Assembly: GCF_005116735.1 (NCBI RefSeq)
Contig: NZ_SWDB01000021.1
Location: 62,001 to 126,000, forward strand
DNA length: 64,000 bases
Reading direction: 5' to 3'
From: Thalassotalea mangrovi
GTDB lineage: Bacteria; Pseudomonadota; Gammaproteobacteria; Enterobacterales; Alteromonadaceae
Position numbers and translations under genes: made by a program. Numbering within the stretch: the first letter of the stretch is position 1; the number at the start of each line of letters is the position of its first letter. The notes under the pieces are model-generated. The model was given only the letters and a program-made list of their open reading frames with translations, did not search any database and was not told the origin of the DNA. Shown here piece after piece: positions 17,773 through 26,860 of this stretch.

Positions 17773-19467
17773 ATGGCATTAGCCAATTTAAGAATAAAAC
17801 TCGCAAAGCCCGAACCATCATGGCAACTCTGCCTATTAGGGGTTATCGGGGCTACCATCGCAGCGATTTTTATTATTCTTTTCCGTCTGGCGTTTGAATC
17901 AATTCAACTAATTTATCTACAAAACGTTGACGATTACACTAGCTTAACAGAAATCCAACGCTTTATAACCCCAATCATTGCCACGCTTGGCATCCTCCTG
18001 GTTGCCTGGGTGACAGGTTTTAAATATTCACGAAGCGGCATCCCCTTCGTTATTCACCGGTTAAAAACGGCATACGGTGCGATCCCATTCCTGAATACCA
18101 TCAATCAGTTTTTTGGCAGTATTTTTGCGCTGGCAGGAGGCTTTTCGATTGGTAGAGAGGGGCCAGCGGTACATATCGGTGCCGCCTGTAGTACCATCCT
18201 CGCTAAACGTTTTTCCCTGCCACAAAACTCGATGCGCACATTATGTGCATGCGGCGTTGCCGCGGGCATTTCGGCCAGTTTCAATACGCCTCTTGCGGCA
18301 GTCATTTTTGTCATGGAAGTCATTTTACGCGAATATAAACTGCATATGTTCGTACCGGTCATTCTTGCCTCCATTGTTGGCTCTTTAATGACCCACGCGG
18401 TATTTGGCTCTTATCATGAGTACGAGTTTTTTGCCTACCTGGTGATCGACTATGCCCATTATCCCTGGCTGATTTTATTTGGCGTGTTACTTGGATGTCT
18501 CGCCAAACTATTTAATGTTGGCATGTTAGCCGTCATTCGTGTCAGCCAACACCAGCATATGACGGTACGCTTATTGGTTGCGGCACTAATTATGGGGACT
18601 ATGGGCTACTGGGTACCGGAAAGCATGGGGTCAAGTGTTAGCGCCATTGACCTTATCTTAGAAGAAGAGATGGTTTTCACCCTGATTATCAGCCTGTTAT
18701 GTGCCAAAATGATCGCCACCATTGGGGTACTGGGATTGGGTATTCCAGGTGGCATTATCGGCCCGACATTAGGCATCGGCGCGATTGCCGGCGCACTGAT
18801 GTCATTATTGGTCGGTATATTTTTTAATGATATGAGATTTGCCGGAGATTATGCCCTGTTAGGCATGGCAGGCATGCTTGCGGCCACCTTGAATGCACCT
18901 TTAGCAGCACTGTTGACGATAATAGAACTTGCCGACCAGCTACAACTGGCGTTGCCGGCTATGGTTGTGATCACCAGTGCCTATCTCACTTCCAGTCAGT
19001 TTTTAAAGAATCGCTCGATATTTTTGCAACAGCTGGAATTTCAAAACCTGAGTTATCAACCCTCGCCGGTGGAAAATATTTTACAAAAATATGGGGTGCT
19101 GGCTTATCTGGAAGATAAATATCAGATCATCAAAGATACCGAAGAAGCTAACCTCAGTGAAATTATCCGCGCCGCGCCCGGTGATGAACAAATCATCGTT
19201 CATTGTCCTGCAGAAGACGACGAACCAGAACAGTTTAAACTGGTACAGTACGATTTAAATCAACATCCACTGGAGCACGAAGGACCCGCGTATCGTTTAT
19301 CAACGATGCCAGCTGTTGACAGCCAGGCGACCTTATCAGAGGCCTATTTTGCCCTGGTAGAAATGCGCCAGGGTGCGGTTTATGTGTATCACAAGGACCC
19401 GGCCAATATCATTGGCATCGTATCGTTTAATAAGATTCGCGGATTATTAACCAAGGGAGCAATATAG
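17773..19467 (+). CDS. CLC-family chloride channel or antiporter with C-terminal CBS-like region
   Basis: A 564-residue membrane protein. The selectivity motifs are SRSGIPFV (Ser of the central site), GREGPAVHIGA (gating Glu, E148 in E. coli ClcA) and GIPGGIIGPTLGIGA. At the position of the ClcA intracellular pair E202-E203 it reads ME-V (FVMEVIL), so the residue matching the proton glutamate E203 is Val. The last 150 residues are soluble and resemble a CBS module (TMPAVDSQATLSEAYFALVE ... IIGIVSFNKI). GAGGGAAG precedes the ATG. hemJ follows after 1 nt, so the two are co-transcribed. Confidence 0.9.
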   Translation: MALANLRIKLAKPEPSWQLCLLGVIGATIAAIFIILFRLAFESIQLIYLQNVDDYTSLTEIQRFITPIIATLGILLVAWVTGFKYSRSGIPFVIHRLKTAYGAIPFLNTINQFFGSIFALAGGFSIGREGPAVHIGAACSTILAKRFSLPQNSMRTLCACGVAAGISASFNTPLAAVIFVMEVILREYKLHMFVPVILASIVGSLMTHAVFGSYHEYEFFAYLVIDYAHYPWLILFGVLLGCLAKLFNVGMLAVIRVSQHQHMTVRLLVAALIMGTMGYWVPESMGSSVSAIDLILEEEMVFTLIISLLCAKMIATIGVLGLGIPGGIIGPTLGIGAIAGALMSLLVGIFFNDMRFAGDYALLGMAGMLAATLNAPLAALLTIIELADQLQLALPAMVVITSAYLTSSQFLKNRSIFLQQLEFQNLSYQPSPVENILQKYGVLAYLEDKYQIIKDTEEANLSEIIRAAPGDEQIIVHCPAEDDEPEQFKLVQYDLNQHPLEHEGPAYRLSTMPAVDSQATLSEAYFALVEMRQGAVYVYHKDPANIIGIVSFNKIRGLLTKGAI

Positions 19468-19468
19468 G

Positions 19469-19906
19469 ATGAGCTGGTATTTGCTGGTCAAAGCGTTACA
19501 CATTATTTTCATGGTGGCCTGGTTTGCCGGTATTTTTTATCTGCCGCGGATCTTCGTTTACCATGCTGAAAGCGACAGCAAAGAGGTTCGCCAGCAACTC
19601 GCAATTATGGCGAAACGCCTGCTCTACTTTATCACCCCATTCGCATTGCTTACCCTGATATTTGGTGTCGTGTTAATCACCATGCAGGGGCTAGATTGGC
19701 TTCGACTCTCTGTTTGGCTGCATATTAAACTGGTGTTGGTGGCCATACTCTACATCTACCATGGTTACTGCTTTGTATTGCTGAAACGCTTTCGAGATGA
19801 CATTAATCAACGCTCCGGATTTTTTTACCGGGTTTTCAATGAAGTCCCGGTACTTTTCCTGTTCGCGATTATCCTGCTGGCGGTCATTAAACCCTTCTAT
19901 CAGTAA
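19469..19906 (+). CDS. hemJ: HemJ, protoporphyrinogen IX oxidase
   Basis: A 145-residue inner-membrane protein with four helices. KALHIIFMVAWFAGIFYLPRIFVYH at the N-terminus and LHIKLVLVAILYIYHGYC later carry the conserved histidines thought to bind heme. HemJ converts protoporphyrinogen IX to protoporphyrin IX in bacteria without HemG or HemY. It starts 1 nt after the CLC gene stop with AGG immediately before it, so translation is probably coupled. hemL, another heme gene, lies 1.1 kb downstream on the same strand. Confidence 0.92.
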   Translation: MSWYLLVKALHIIFMVAWFAGIFYLPRIFVYHAESDSKEVRQQLAIMAKRLLYFITPFALLTLIFGVVLITMQGLDWLRLSVWLHIKLVLVAILYIYHGYCFVLLKRFRDDINQRSGFFYRVFNEVPVLFLFAIILLAVIKPFYQ

Positions 19907-19924
19907 TCCACCTAAGGATTACTA
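19903..19924 (+). terminator. Small hairpin after hemJ
   Basis: AGTAATCC pairs with GGATTACT around ACCTAA, overlapping the hemJ stop codon. No T-run follows, so termination is uncertain. Confidence 0.4.
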
Positions 19925-20021
19925 TCTTGAGCGGAATTATGCTAAAGTTGCCGCCAGTTTTGCCCCGTTCTATTGCTCAATATCGGGCATGGGGTCATCA
20001 GGTTAATTCAGGTTTTGCTTT

Positions 20022-21041
20022 ATGATGCAATTTCAAGGCAGTCACATATTATCGGTGGCTCAGTTTGATCGGGAAGCGGTGTCACGAATTCTCGATGTTG
20101 CCAAATTAATGATCCCCTATGCCAGTCGTCAGAAACGCTGTCATGTGCTGGAAGGTGCGATACTAAATAATCTGTTCTTCGAACCATCAACCCGCACGCG
20201 GGTATCTTTTGGTACGGCTTTTCAGTTGTTAGGTGGATTTGTTCATGAAACCGTCGGCCAGGAGAGTTCAAGCCTTTCAAAAGGCGAGAGTTTATTTGAT
20301 ACCGCCCGGGTTATCTCTGGTTATGCGGATGTTATCGCCATGCGCCATCCGACCATGCATTCGGTCAGTGAATTTGCCGAAGGGTCTACCGTACCGGTTA
20401 TTAATGGCGGCGACGGCGCCAATGAACATCCGACCCAGGCTCTGCTGGATTTATTTACCATCCGTGCAGAAATGGCTCGTTTTGGTAAAGGTATTGATGA
20501 TCTTAATATCGTCCTGATGGGCGATTTAAAACATGGCCGTACGGTGCATTCGCTATCGAAGCTGTTGAGTTTATACGACAATCTTAACATCACCCTGTTA
20601 TCGCCCGAGGCATTGCAAATGCCAACGTCGGTGATCGACAGCCTGGAAAATGCCGGGCACAAAATTACCATCACCGACAAGATGGCTGGCAATTTGCAAA
20701 GTGATGTGGTCTATCAGACCCGAATCCAGCAGGAACGTTTCAGTAGCAAGGAAGAAGCCGATCAGTACCGCGGTCATTTCAGCCTTAATAAACAAGTTTA
20801 CGAGCAATACTGTCAGCAACATACCGTGATTATGCACCCACTGCCGCGCGATTCACGTCCGGAAGCGAACGAATTGGATGTGGATCTCAATGATCACAAC
20901 AACCTGGCCATTTTCCGTCAGGCACAAAATGGCGTATTAGTGCGTATGGCTCTGTTTGCCCTGACATTAGGGGTAGACGAGATTCTTCACAAACACGAAA
21001 AACCGGTGACCTGGTTTTCCAACAAACAATTAAGTGAGTAA
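20022..21041 (+). CDS. pyrB: Aspartate carbamoyltransferase, catalytic chain
   Basis: A 339-residue enzyme that joins carbamoyl phosphate and aspartate, the committed step of pyrimidine synthesis. The carbamoyl-phosphate motif FFEPSTRTR (about residues 52-60), [12 protein letters not shown] and [10 protein letters not shown] are present. It has the [20 protein letters not shown] loop and an extended C-terminus. No pyrI (regulatory chain) gene lies beside it, so this is not the E. coli pyrBI layout. ATG-ATG starts the gene with AGG upstream. hemL follows after 2 nt. Confidence 0.95.
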   Translation: MMQFQGSHILSVAQFDREAVSRILDVAKLMIPYASRQKRCHVLEGAILNNLFFEPSTRTRVSFGTAFQLLGGFVHETVGQESSSLSKGESLFDTARVISGYADVIAMRHPTMHSVSEFAEGSTVPVINGGDGANEHPTQALLDLFTIRAEMARFGKGIDDLNIVLMGDLKHGRTVHSLSKLLSLYDNLNITLLSPEALQMPTSVIDSLENAGHKITITDKMAGNLQSDVVYQTRIQQERFSSKEEADQYRGHFSLNKQVYEQYCQQHTVIMHPLPRDSRPEANELDVDLNDHNNLAIFRQAQNGVLVRMALFALTLGVDEILHKHEKPVTWFSNKQLSE

Positions 21042-21043
21042 GC

Positions 21044-22324
21044 ATGTCTCATTCCGAACAATTATTTCAGCAAGCGCAAAAAACCATCCCTGGTGGCGTA
21101 AACTCTCCAGTCCGTGCATTTAATAGCGTTGGTGGTACACCTTGCTTTATTAAGCGAGCCGAAGGCCCTTATATTTTCGATGCCGACGATAAGAAATATA
21201 TTGATTATGTTGGTTCCTGGGGGCCGATGATATTAGGTCACAACCATCCAGAGATTCGGGCTGCGGTCATTAAAACAGCAGAAAATGGCCTGAGTTTTGG
21301 TGCACCAACCGAATTAGAAATTACCATGGCGGAAAAAGTGCGGGAACTGGTACCGTCAATGGAAAAGCTGCGCATGGTAAGTTCAGGCACAGAAGCGACC
21401 ATGAGTGCCATTCGTCTGGCGCGCGGCTACACCGGTCGTGACAAGATCCTTAAATTTGAAGGTTGTTATCATGGCCATGCCGACTCTCTGCTGGTAAAAG
21501 CAGGCTCTGGAGCCCTGACTCTGGGCGTACCAAACTCACCTGGTATTCCCGCCGATTTTGCCAAACATACATTAACCGTAACCTTCAACGACCTTGATTC
21601 GGTAAAACAAATTTTTGCTGAATTTGGCAGCGACATTGCCTGTATCATCGTTGAACCGGTTGCCGGCAATATGAACTGCATCCCGCCGCTGCCAGGTTTC
21701 CTGGAAGGCTTACGTGCTATTTGTGATGAATATAAGTCAGTGCTGATTTTCGATGAAGTAATGACTGGCTTTCGGGTTGCCTTAGGTGGCGCGCAACAGC
21801 ATTACAACATCAAGCCGGACCTGACCACATTAGGCAAAGTCATCGGTGGTGGTATGCCTGTCGGAGCATTTGGTGGTAAAACAGAAATCATGGACTACAT
21901 TGCCCCGGTTGGCCCGGTTTATCAGGCGGGTACCCTATCAGGAAATCCAATTGCCATGGCCGCTGGCTTGACCGCATTAAACCTGTTGAGCGCAGCAGAT
22001 CACCACAGTGAGTTAGCGGCAAAAACCAAGCGCCTGGCGGAGGGCTTCAAGCAAGCCGCCGATGAATCAGGTATTCCAATGGCGATCAATTATGTGGGTG
22101 CTATGTTCGGTTTCTTTTTTACCGAACAGGAGAAGGTAACATCCTTTAGCCAGGCAACCGCATGTGATGGTGAGCGCTTCAATAAATTCTTCCATCTAAT
22201 GCTAGATGAGGGGGTCTATCTGGCTCCAAGTGCCTTCGAAGCCGGATTTTTGTCAACGGCCCATAGTGATGACGATATCGATGCAACTATCGCCGCCGCT
22301 AAGCGTTGTTTCGAAAAGCTTTAA
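21044..22324 (+). CDS. hemL: Glutamate-1-semialdehyde 2,1-aminomutase
   Basis: A 426-residue class III PLP enzyme forming 5-aminolevulinate in the C5 heme pathway. SRAF-like opening [32 protein letters not shown], the [16 protein letters not shown] phosphate region, [16 protein letters not shown] and the PLP lysine in [18 protein letters not shown] are all in place. The length equals the family norm. It overlaps transcriptionally with pyrB (2-nt gap), an arrangement that ties pyrimidine and heme synthesis on one transcript. Confidence 0.97.
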   Translation: MSHSEQLFQQAQKTIPGGVNSPVRAFNSVGGTPCFIKRAEGPYIFDADDKKYIDYVGSWGPMILGHNHPEIRAAVIKTAENGLSFGAPTELEITMAEKVRELVPSMEKLRMVSSGTEATMSAIRLARGYTGRDKILKFEGCYHGHADSLLVKAGSGALTLGVPNSPGIPADFAKHTLTVTFNDLDSVKQIFAEFGSDIACIIVEPVAGNMNCIPPLPGFLEGLRAICDEYKSVLIFDEVMTGFRVALGGAQQHYNIKPDLTTLGKVIGGGMPVGAFGGKTEIMDYIAPVGPVYQAGTLSGNPIAMAAGLTALNLLSAADHHSELAAKTKRLAEGFKQAADESGIPMAINYVGAMFGFFFTEQEKVTSFSQATACDGERFNKFFHLMLDEGVYLAPSAFEAGFLSTAHSDDDIDATIAAAKRCFEKL

Positions 22325-22355
22325 TAACTGACATCCTTACAAGTTGAAGATATGA

Positions 22356-22391
22356 AGACCTGTAGAGCAATTAAGTTCAACAGGTCGTTTT
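22356..22391 (+). terminator. Probable terminator after hemL
   Basis: GACCTGT and ACAGGTC form a 7-bp stem with a 16-nt loop, followed by GTTTTA. It lies between hemL and the convergent glycosyltransferase gene. Confidence 0.5.
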
Positions 22392-22394
22392 AGC

Positions 22395-23255
22395 TTACCT
22401 TTCAACAGGACCAACCGTTTTAACCGGTTCTTCATTTTCCCTGTCAATCCAGATTCTCAATTTATAAAAATACATCATCGCTGTTGCATATGTTGTGACA
22501 ATTCTTGCTTTAATTTTATCTTCTGATTTGGCAGTCAATTTCAGCCCCCAATACCAGTAATACTGAAACTCATAGACTCCCAGCAGATTCTCTATTACAC
22601 GTTGATTTTTCAACAAAACCCGTCGATACTCACACCAGTTTCTCTTGCTTATGCCATCATCATACACCTTTAGCGGCATGCACAGGTGGCGCAAACTATA
22701 CTGCTCAATATTTGCAGCCATCATCTGTAAGCCCAGATCCCAGATGATAAAGTGTTCAGAATTAGGCTCTATTCGACAGACCTTATCAAACAAAGAGGTT
22801 CTTAGCATAATATTTTCAGGTGCACTCACATTATTAATTAACATGTCACTAGCAGCAAGGCATTGGGGTTTACTTTTATACAGAATATCGGTTAACGAGC
22901 TAGCACCAGAATAAACAGAACCTGCCGAAGGATGATCTTGCAGAAATTGATATTGGTCTTTGAGTTTGTCGGGTAACCAATATTCCTGGCGTTCGACAAA
23001 CGTGATATACCTGCCGGTGGCGACCTTCACCGCGAAACTCATAGCGTCAGCCGTACTCAACTCATTATCAAATACTTGGATATTCTGTTGCTGCCAGTGC
23101 GACTTGAATGGACGAAATTCCGGTGATTCATACACTCCACGCGGCATGATTAATTGTTTTGGTTTAACTGATTGCGTAAATACTGATTCTAAGACTTGAA
23201 CAAACACCTCGTTTTTTACAAAAAACGGAATAACCACAGTTACATTAATTTCCAT
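22395..23255 (-). CDS. Family 2 glycosyltransferase
   Basis: A 286-residue GT-A fold protein. VTVVIPFFVKNEVFVQVLESVFTQSVKP is the nucleotide-sugar binding start, and ATGRYITFVERQEYWLPDKLKDQ replaces the usual D(A)D metal-binding segment with an E-rich version. The C-terminal part is basic and aromatic. AAGGA lies 7 nt before the ATG at 23255. It is a lone gene outside any polysaccharide cluster, so the acceptor is unknown. The unusual ERQE in place of a DxD makes its activity less certain. Confidence 0.75.
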   Translation of the reverse strand: MEINVTVVIPFFVKNEVFVQVLESVFTQSVKPKQLIMPRGVYESPEFRPFKSHWQQQNIQVFDNELSTADAMSFAVKVATGRYITFVERQEYWLPDKLKDQYQFLQDHPSAGSVYSGASSLTDILYKSKPQCLAASDMLINNVSAPENIMLRTSLFDKVCRIEPNSEHFIIWDLGLQMMAANIEQYSLRHLCMPLKVYDDGISKRNWCEYRRVLLKNQRVIENLLGVYEFQYYWYWGLKLTAKSEDKIKARIVTTYATAMMYFYKLRIWIDRENEEPVKTVGPVER

Positions 23256-23447
23256 ATACAAATCCTTGTTGATACATCTTAATTTTATAGCGTTTAGCGC
23301 AGCTTAGCCTTCTGAAACTCATCATAATTCCCATTTTAAGCTGTTGAAAATGAGCGCATTTTCAGCTATACACAGAATTAAATTCTAGGAAATTATCCTA
23401 ATTAAGCAAAAACTAAATCTCATCGACCCTGATAGAACAGGTCAGTT

Positions 23448-24449
23448 ATGTTTAAAGTTGCCGTTTTCTCCAGCAAAAAATATGACGAAGTATTTCTTAG
23501 TCAGTCCAATCAATCCGGGCAGTTGCAATTAGATTTCTTTGCCAGTCACCTCGACCAGCAAACCGTTGAGTTAGTTCAGGGCTATCAGGCGGTTTGTGTC
23601 TTTGTCAATGATGTCGTTGACCATCATGTGCTCAGGCAACTGCATAAATTTGGCGTCAAAGTCGTAGCATTGCGGTGTGCTGGTTTTAATAATCTCGATT
23701 TAAAGACGGCTCATTCACTGGGGATACAGGTATGTCGGGTTCCGGAGTATTCACCGCAGGCGGTGGCGGAGCACACCATAGGCCTGTTACTGACGTTAAG
23801 CCGAAAATATCATAAGGCGTATTTACGGGTCCGCGAAAACAACTTTAGCCTCGATGGCCTGATGGGATTTAACCTGTATGGTAAAACGGCTGGGATCATT
23901 GGCGTTGGCAAGATAGGTTCGGCGACAATAAAAATTCTTCTCGGTTTTGGCTGCAAGGTACTTTGTTACGATCCCTCCCCCAACCCGGAAGCAAAGCAAC
24001 TTGATATCAAATTCGTGCCACTCAACGAGTTATTTGCCAATGCCGATATTATTTCTTTGCATTGTCCACTCAATCACGGCACCAAACACATTATTAATCG
24101 CAGCGCCATTGAACTAATGAAGCCAGGTGTGACCATCATTAATACCTCCCGTGGCGGCGTCATTGACAGCAAGGCCATTATCGAGGGACTTAAGTCGCAG
24201 AAAATCGGCTTTCTCGGACTTGATGTTTATGAACTGGAAAGCGAACTATTCTTTGAAGATCTGTCCGATGCGATTATTCAGGACGATGTATTTACCCGAT
24301 TGCTAACCTTTCCCAATGTATTTATTACTGGTCACCAGGGCTTCTTTACCGAGGAAGCACTGATAACCATAGGCCAAACCACGATTGAAAACCTGGAGCA
24401 GCTCCTCAACGGCAAACCCTGTGAGAATGTCATTGAGTCTGCCCGTTAA
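23448..24449 (+). CDS. ldhA: D-isomer specific 2-hydroxyacid dehydrogenase, D-lactate dehydrogenase-like
   Basis: A 333-residue NAD-dependent dehydrogenase close to E. coli LdhA (fermentative D-lactate dehydrogenase). Motifs in order: LRCAGFNNLDLKTA, PEYSPQAVAEHTIGLLLTL, the Rossmann GxGxxG in GIIGVGKIGSATI (about residue 150), active-site Arg in INTSRGGVID, Glu in LDVYELESELFFEDLS and His in ITGHQGFFTEEA. The start ATG follows AACAGGTC. It is convergent with mrcB. Pyruvate is the likely substrate, although close paralogues with other 2-oxoacids exist. Confidence 0.85.
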   Translation: MFKVAVFSSKKYDEVFLSQSNQSGQLQLDFFASHLDQQTVELVQGYQAVCVFVNDVVDHHVLRQLHKFGVKVVALRCAGFNNLDLKTAHSLGIQVCRVPEYSPQAVAEHTIGLLLTLSRKYHKAYLRVRENNFSLDGLMGFNLYGKTAGIIGVGKIGSATIKILLGFGCKVLCYDPSPNPEAKQLDIKFVPLNELFANADIISLHCPLNHGTKHIINRSAIELMKPGVTIINTSRGGVIDSKAIIEGLKSQKIGFLGLDVYELESELFFEDLSDAIIQDDVFTRLLTFPNVFITGHQGFFTEEALITIGQTTIENLEQLLNGKPCENVIESAR

Positions 24450-24487
24450 AGTTTTCCGATAGCCATAGTTGATAAGTACGGTCCAGA

Positions 24488-26860
24488 TTAGTGCCCGGTA
24501 GACACGGCATCATCCTGATCATCATTACGACCAAATAGCTTTTCAAACCATGACTTAACCTTAGGCTTAGGTTGTAAACAGGTATCCGTATGGAAAAGTC
24601 CGTCTCGTACTGCCGGATAACGTGCCATTTCCATACATTCACTGGTAACCGCATTGCCGGTGGCGATTTCAAAGTTGGTCATTTCCACCCCTTCGGGTAA
24701 CAAATCGAAACGACTGTGTCCGCCCTGGGCACTTAAAAATTCACTGTATAAGCTCAGTGCCCCAGAACTTCCTGTCAGGCCGGTTGACTGATTATCATCG
24801 CGTCCAATCCAGCTGGTTACCAGGGTATCCTGGTCATAACCAACAAACCAGGAATCCCGAAGATCATTACTGGTACCGGTTTTGCCCGCCAATGTCAGCC
24901 CCGGAAACTGCCATTTTAACGTTTTCGCGGTACCGGTTTTGGTGACGGTTTTCATCGCGTAATCAATCAGGTAAGAACCTTGTAATGATAAGCGCTGGTC
25001 GGCAACCTGCGGTTTTTGCCAAACCACTTTGCCACTGCTGGTATAAATGGCGGTAATGGCTCGCGACTTGTTGTACATGCCATTATTAGCCAGCGTCGAA
25101 TACCACTGACTCACTTGTAACGGCGACATGCTTACCGATCCGAGCAAGGTACTCGGCACCAACGAGACGTTACCGTCATAACCAAGGGTTTTTAGCATAT
25201 TCGCAACGTTTTCCAGGCCCAACGCCATTCCCAGGTTAACCGTTGGAATATTTAATGATCGACTCAAACCTTCAAGCAAGGTCACCTTACCACGATATTT
25301 ACCATCATAATTTTTTGGCTCCCAGGTCTGGCCCTGATTATTATGCATGGTCAGTGGCTCATCGGTGAGCGGTGTTGCCAGGTTATAATGCTCAAAGCGC
25401 TCCAACGCTGACGCATAGACCGCCGGTTTAATCAAAGAGCCAATTGGACGCTTAGCATCCAGGGCACGGTTAAATCCAGAAAACTTAACGTTACGATCGC
25501 CAACGATCGCGGCGATAGAAGCATCCTTTATATTGGTTACCACCATCGCCGCCTGCAGCTCATTCACGCCCTGGCGTTGCTCTAGTGCATCAAGTTGATT
25601 GCGAATGCTGCGCTCGGCATTGATTTGCTTAACAAAATCAAAGCCAGTAAATATACGCAGACCAGACTGTAATGCCTGGGTCGCACCAAACTGCTTAAGC
25701 TCACGTCGTACCTGCTGACTGTATGCCGGAAATGAGCGCTGGGCAAACCGTCGATTCGGACGAATATTAAGAGGTGTGGCTATTGCCTGTTGATAACTAT
25801 CGCGGTCGAGTAGATGATTTTCAAACATGACTCTTAGCACCAGATCACGGCGCTCTAGTGCACGCTCGGGATTCTTCCAGGGATCATAGTAAGATGGCCC
25901 TTTAACCACGCCGATGAGTAACGCCACCTGTTCATCGGATAGCAATGACAGTGGTTTACCAAAGTAAAATTTTGAAGCCAGGCCAAGGCCATATACACCA
26001 TGGCCATAATGCTGGCCTAAATAGACTTCGTTAACATAAGCTTCGAGTATCTGGTCTTTTGAATAACGCCATTCAAGTATCACTGCTATCAAGGCTTCAT
26101 TAACTTTTCGCCACAGCGTTTTATCCCGGTTCAGGTACATATTTTTGGCAAGCTGTTGGGTCAGGGTACTGCCGCCCTGTACCCGGGCGCCGGCTTTAAG
26201 GTTTTGCCAGAACGCGCGAGCAATACCGGTAAACGAGAGGCCATGGTGATGGTAAAAGTCCTTATCTTCGACAAACAATAATGCCTCTACCATGGACTGA
26301 GGCACCTGTTCCAACGGCACAAATACCCTGTCCTCACCTTCAGCGGATAAAATACGCTCCAGCAATAATGGCTCTAACTGAACTTTGTAAGTTTCCACAT
26401 CGTTAAACGACAGACGATAGACTTCCCCTGCCTGTTGCTCGATTTCGATTTTCGCTGGCGCTTCCAGCCCCAGGCCAAAATCAAACTCGCGACGGTAGAT
26501 AATCAGTCTTGGTCCTTTGCGGGTGAACTGGCCGGGCTCGACAACACGAGAAACACGCTGGTAATTCAACTGTAACAGCTGCAATTCAATATTATTAAAA
26601 TCGACGTTCTGCTCTAGCGTCAGGGTCGGTACTGCGCCATATACCTGAGCCGGCACCTGCCAACGCTGGCCCTCAAATTTGTGACGGACTTTACCATCGA
26701 GATAGATACCGTAAAAGATGACGATCACTAATATGGCGAGTCCCAGCTTCAGCCCTGTTGCCAGGACGTAGCGTGATACAGGGCCCCCAACAGCCGAATT
26801 GGTCGATTTTTTCGGGGCATTTTTTTTGGCTTTGCTAGTGGCTTTCGTTTTAGCGCTCAT
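24488..26860 (-). CDS. mrcB: Penicillin-binding protein 1B, bifunctional peptidoglycan synthase
   Basis: A 790-residue class A PBP. A basic cytoplasmic tail (MSAKTKATSKAKKNAPKK) precedes one membrane helix (about residues 31-50). The UB2H-like domain is followed by the glycosyltransferase domain (EDKDFYHHHGLS with catalytic Glu, GGSTLTQQLAKN, RKVNEALIAV). The transpeptidase domain has the SxxK serine in RPIGSLIKP, SRSLN as SxN motif and KTGTSN as KTG motif. A short C-terminal extension follows. Its start overlaps the end of hrpB by 11 nt, so both are one transcript, as in many gammaproteobacteria. Confidence 0.97.
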   Translation of the reverse strand: MSAKTKATSKAKKNAPKKSTNSAVGGPVSRYVLATGLKLGLAILVIVIFYGIYLDGKVRHKFEGQRWQVPAQVYGAVPTLTLEQNVDFNNIELQLLQLNYQRVSRVVEPGQFTRKGPRLIIYRREFDFGLGLEAPAKIEIEQQAGEVYRLSFNDVETYKVQLEPLLLERILSAEGEDRVFVPLEQVPQSMVEALLFVEDKDFYHHHGLSFTGIARAFWQNLKAGARVQGGSTLTQQLAKNMYLNRDKTLWRKVNEALIAVILEWRYSKDQILEAYVNEVYLGQHYGHGVYGLGLASKFYFGKPLSLLSDEQVALLIGVVKGPSYYDPWKNPERALERRDLVLRVMFENHLLDRDSYQQAIATPLNIRPNRRFAQRSFPAYSQQVRRELKQFGATQALQSGLRIFTGFDFVKQINAERSIRNQLDALEQRQGVNELQAAMVVTNIKDASIAAIVGDRNVKFSGFNRALDAKRPIGSLIKPAVYASALERFEHYNLATPLTDEPLTMHNNQGQTWEPKNYDGKYRGKVTLLEGLSRSLNIPTVNLGMALGLENVANMLKTLGYDGNVSLVPSTLLGSVSMSPLQVSQWYSTLANNGMYNKSRAITAIYTSSGKVVWQKPQVADQRLSLQGSYLIDYAMKTVTKTGTAKTLKWQFPGLTLAGKTGTSNDLRDSWFVGYDQDTLVTSWIGRDDNQSTGLTGSSGALSLYSEFLSAQGGHSRFDLLPEGVEMTNFEIATGNAVTSECMEMARYPAVRDGLFHTDTCLQPKPKVKSWFEKLFGRNDDQDDAVSTGH

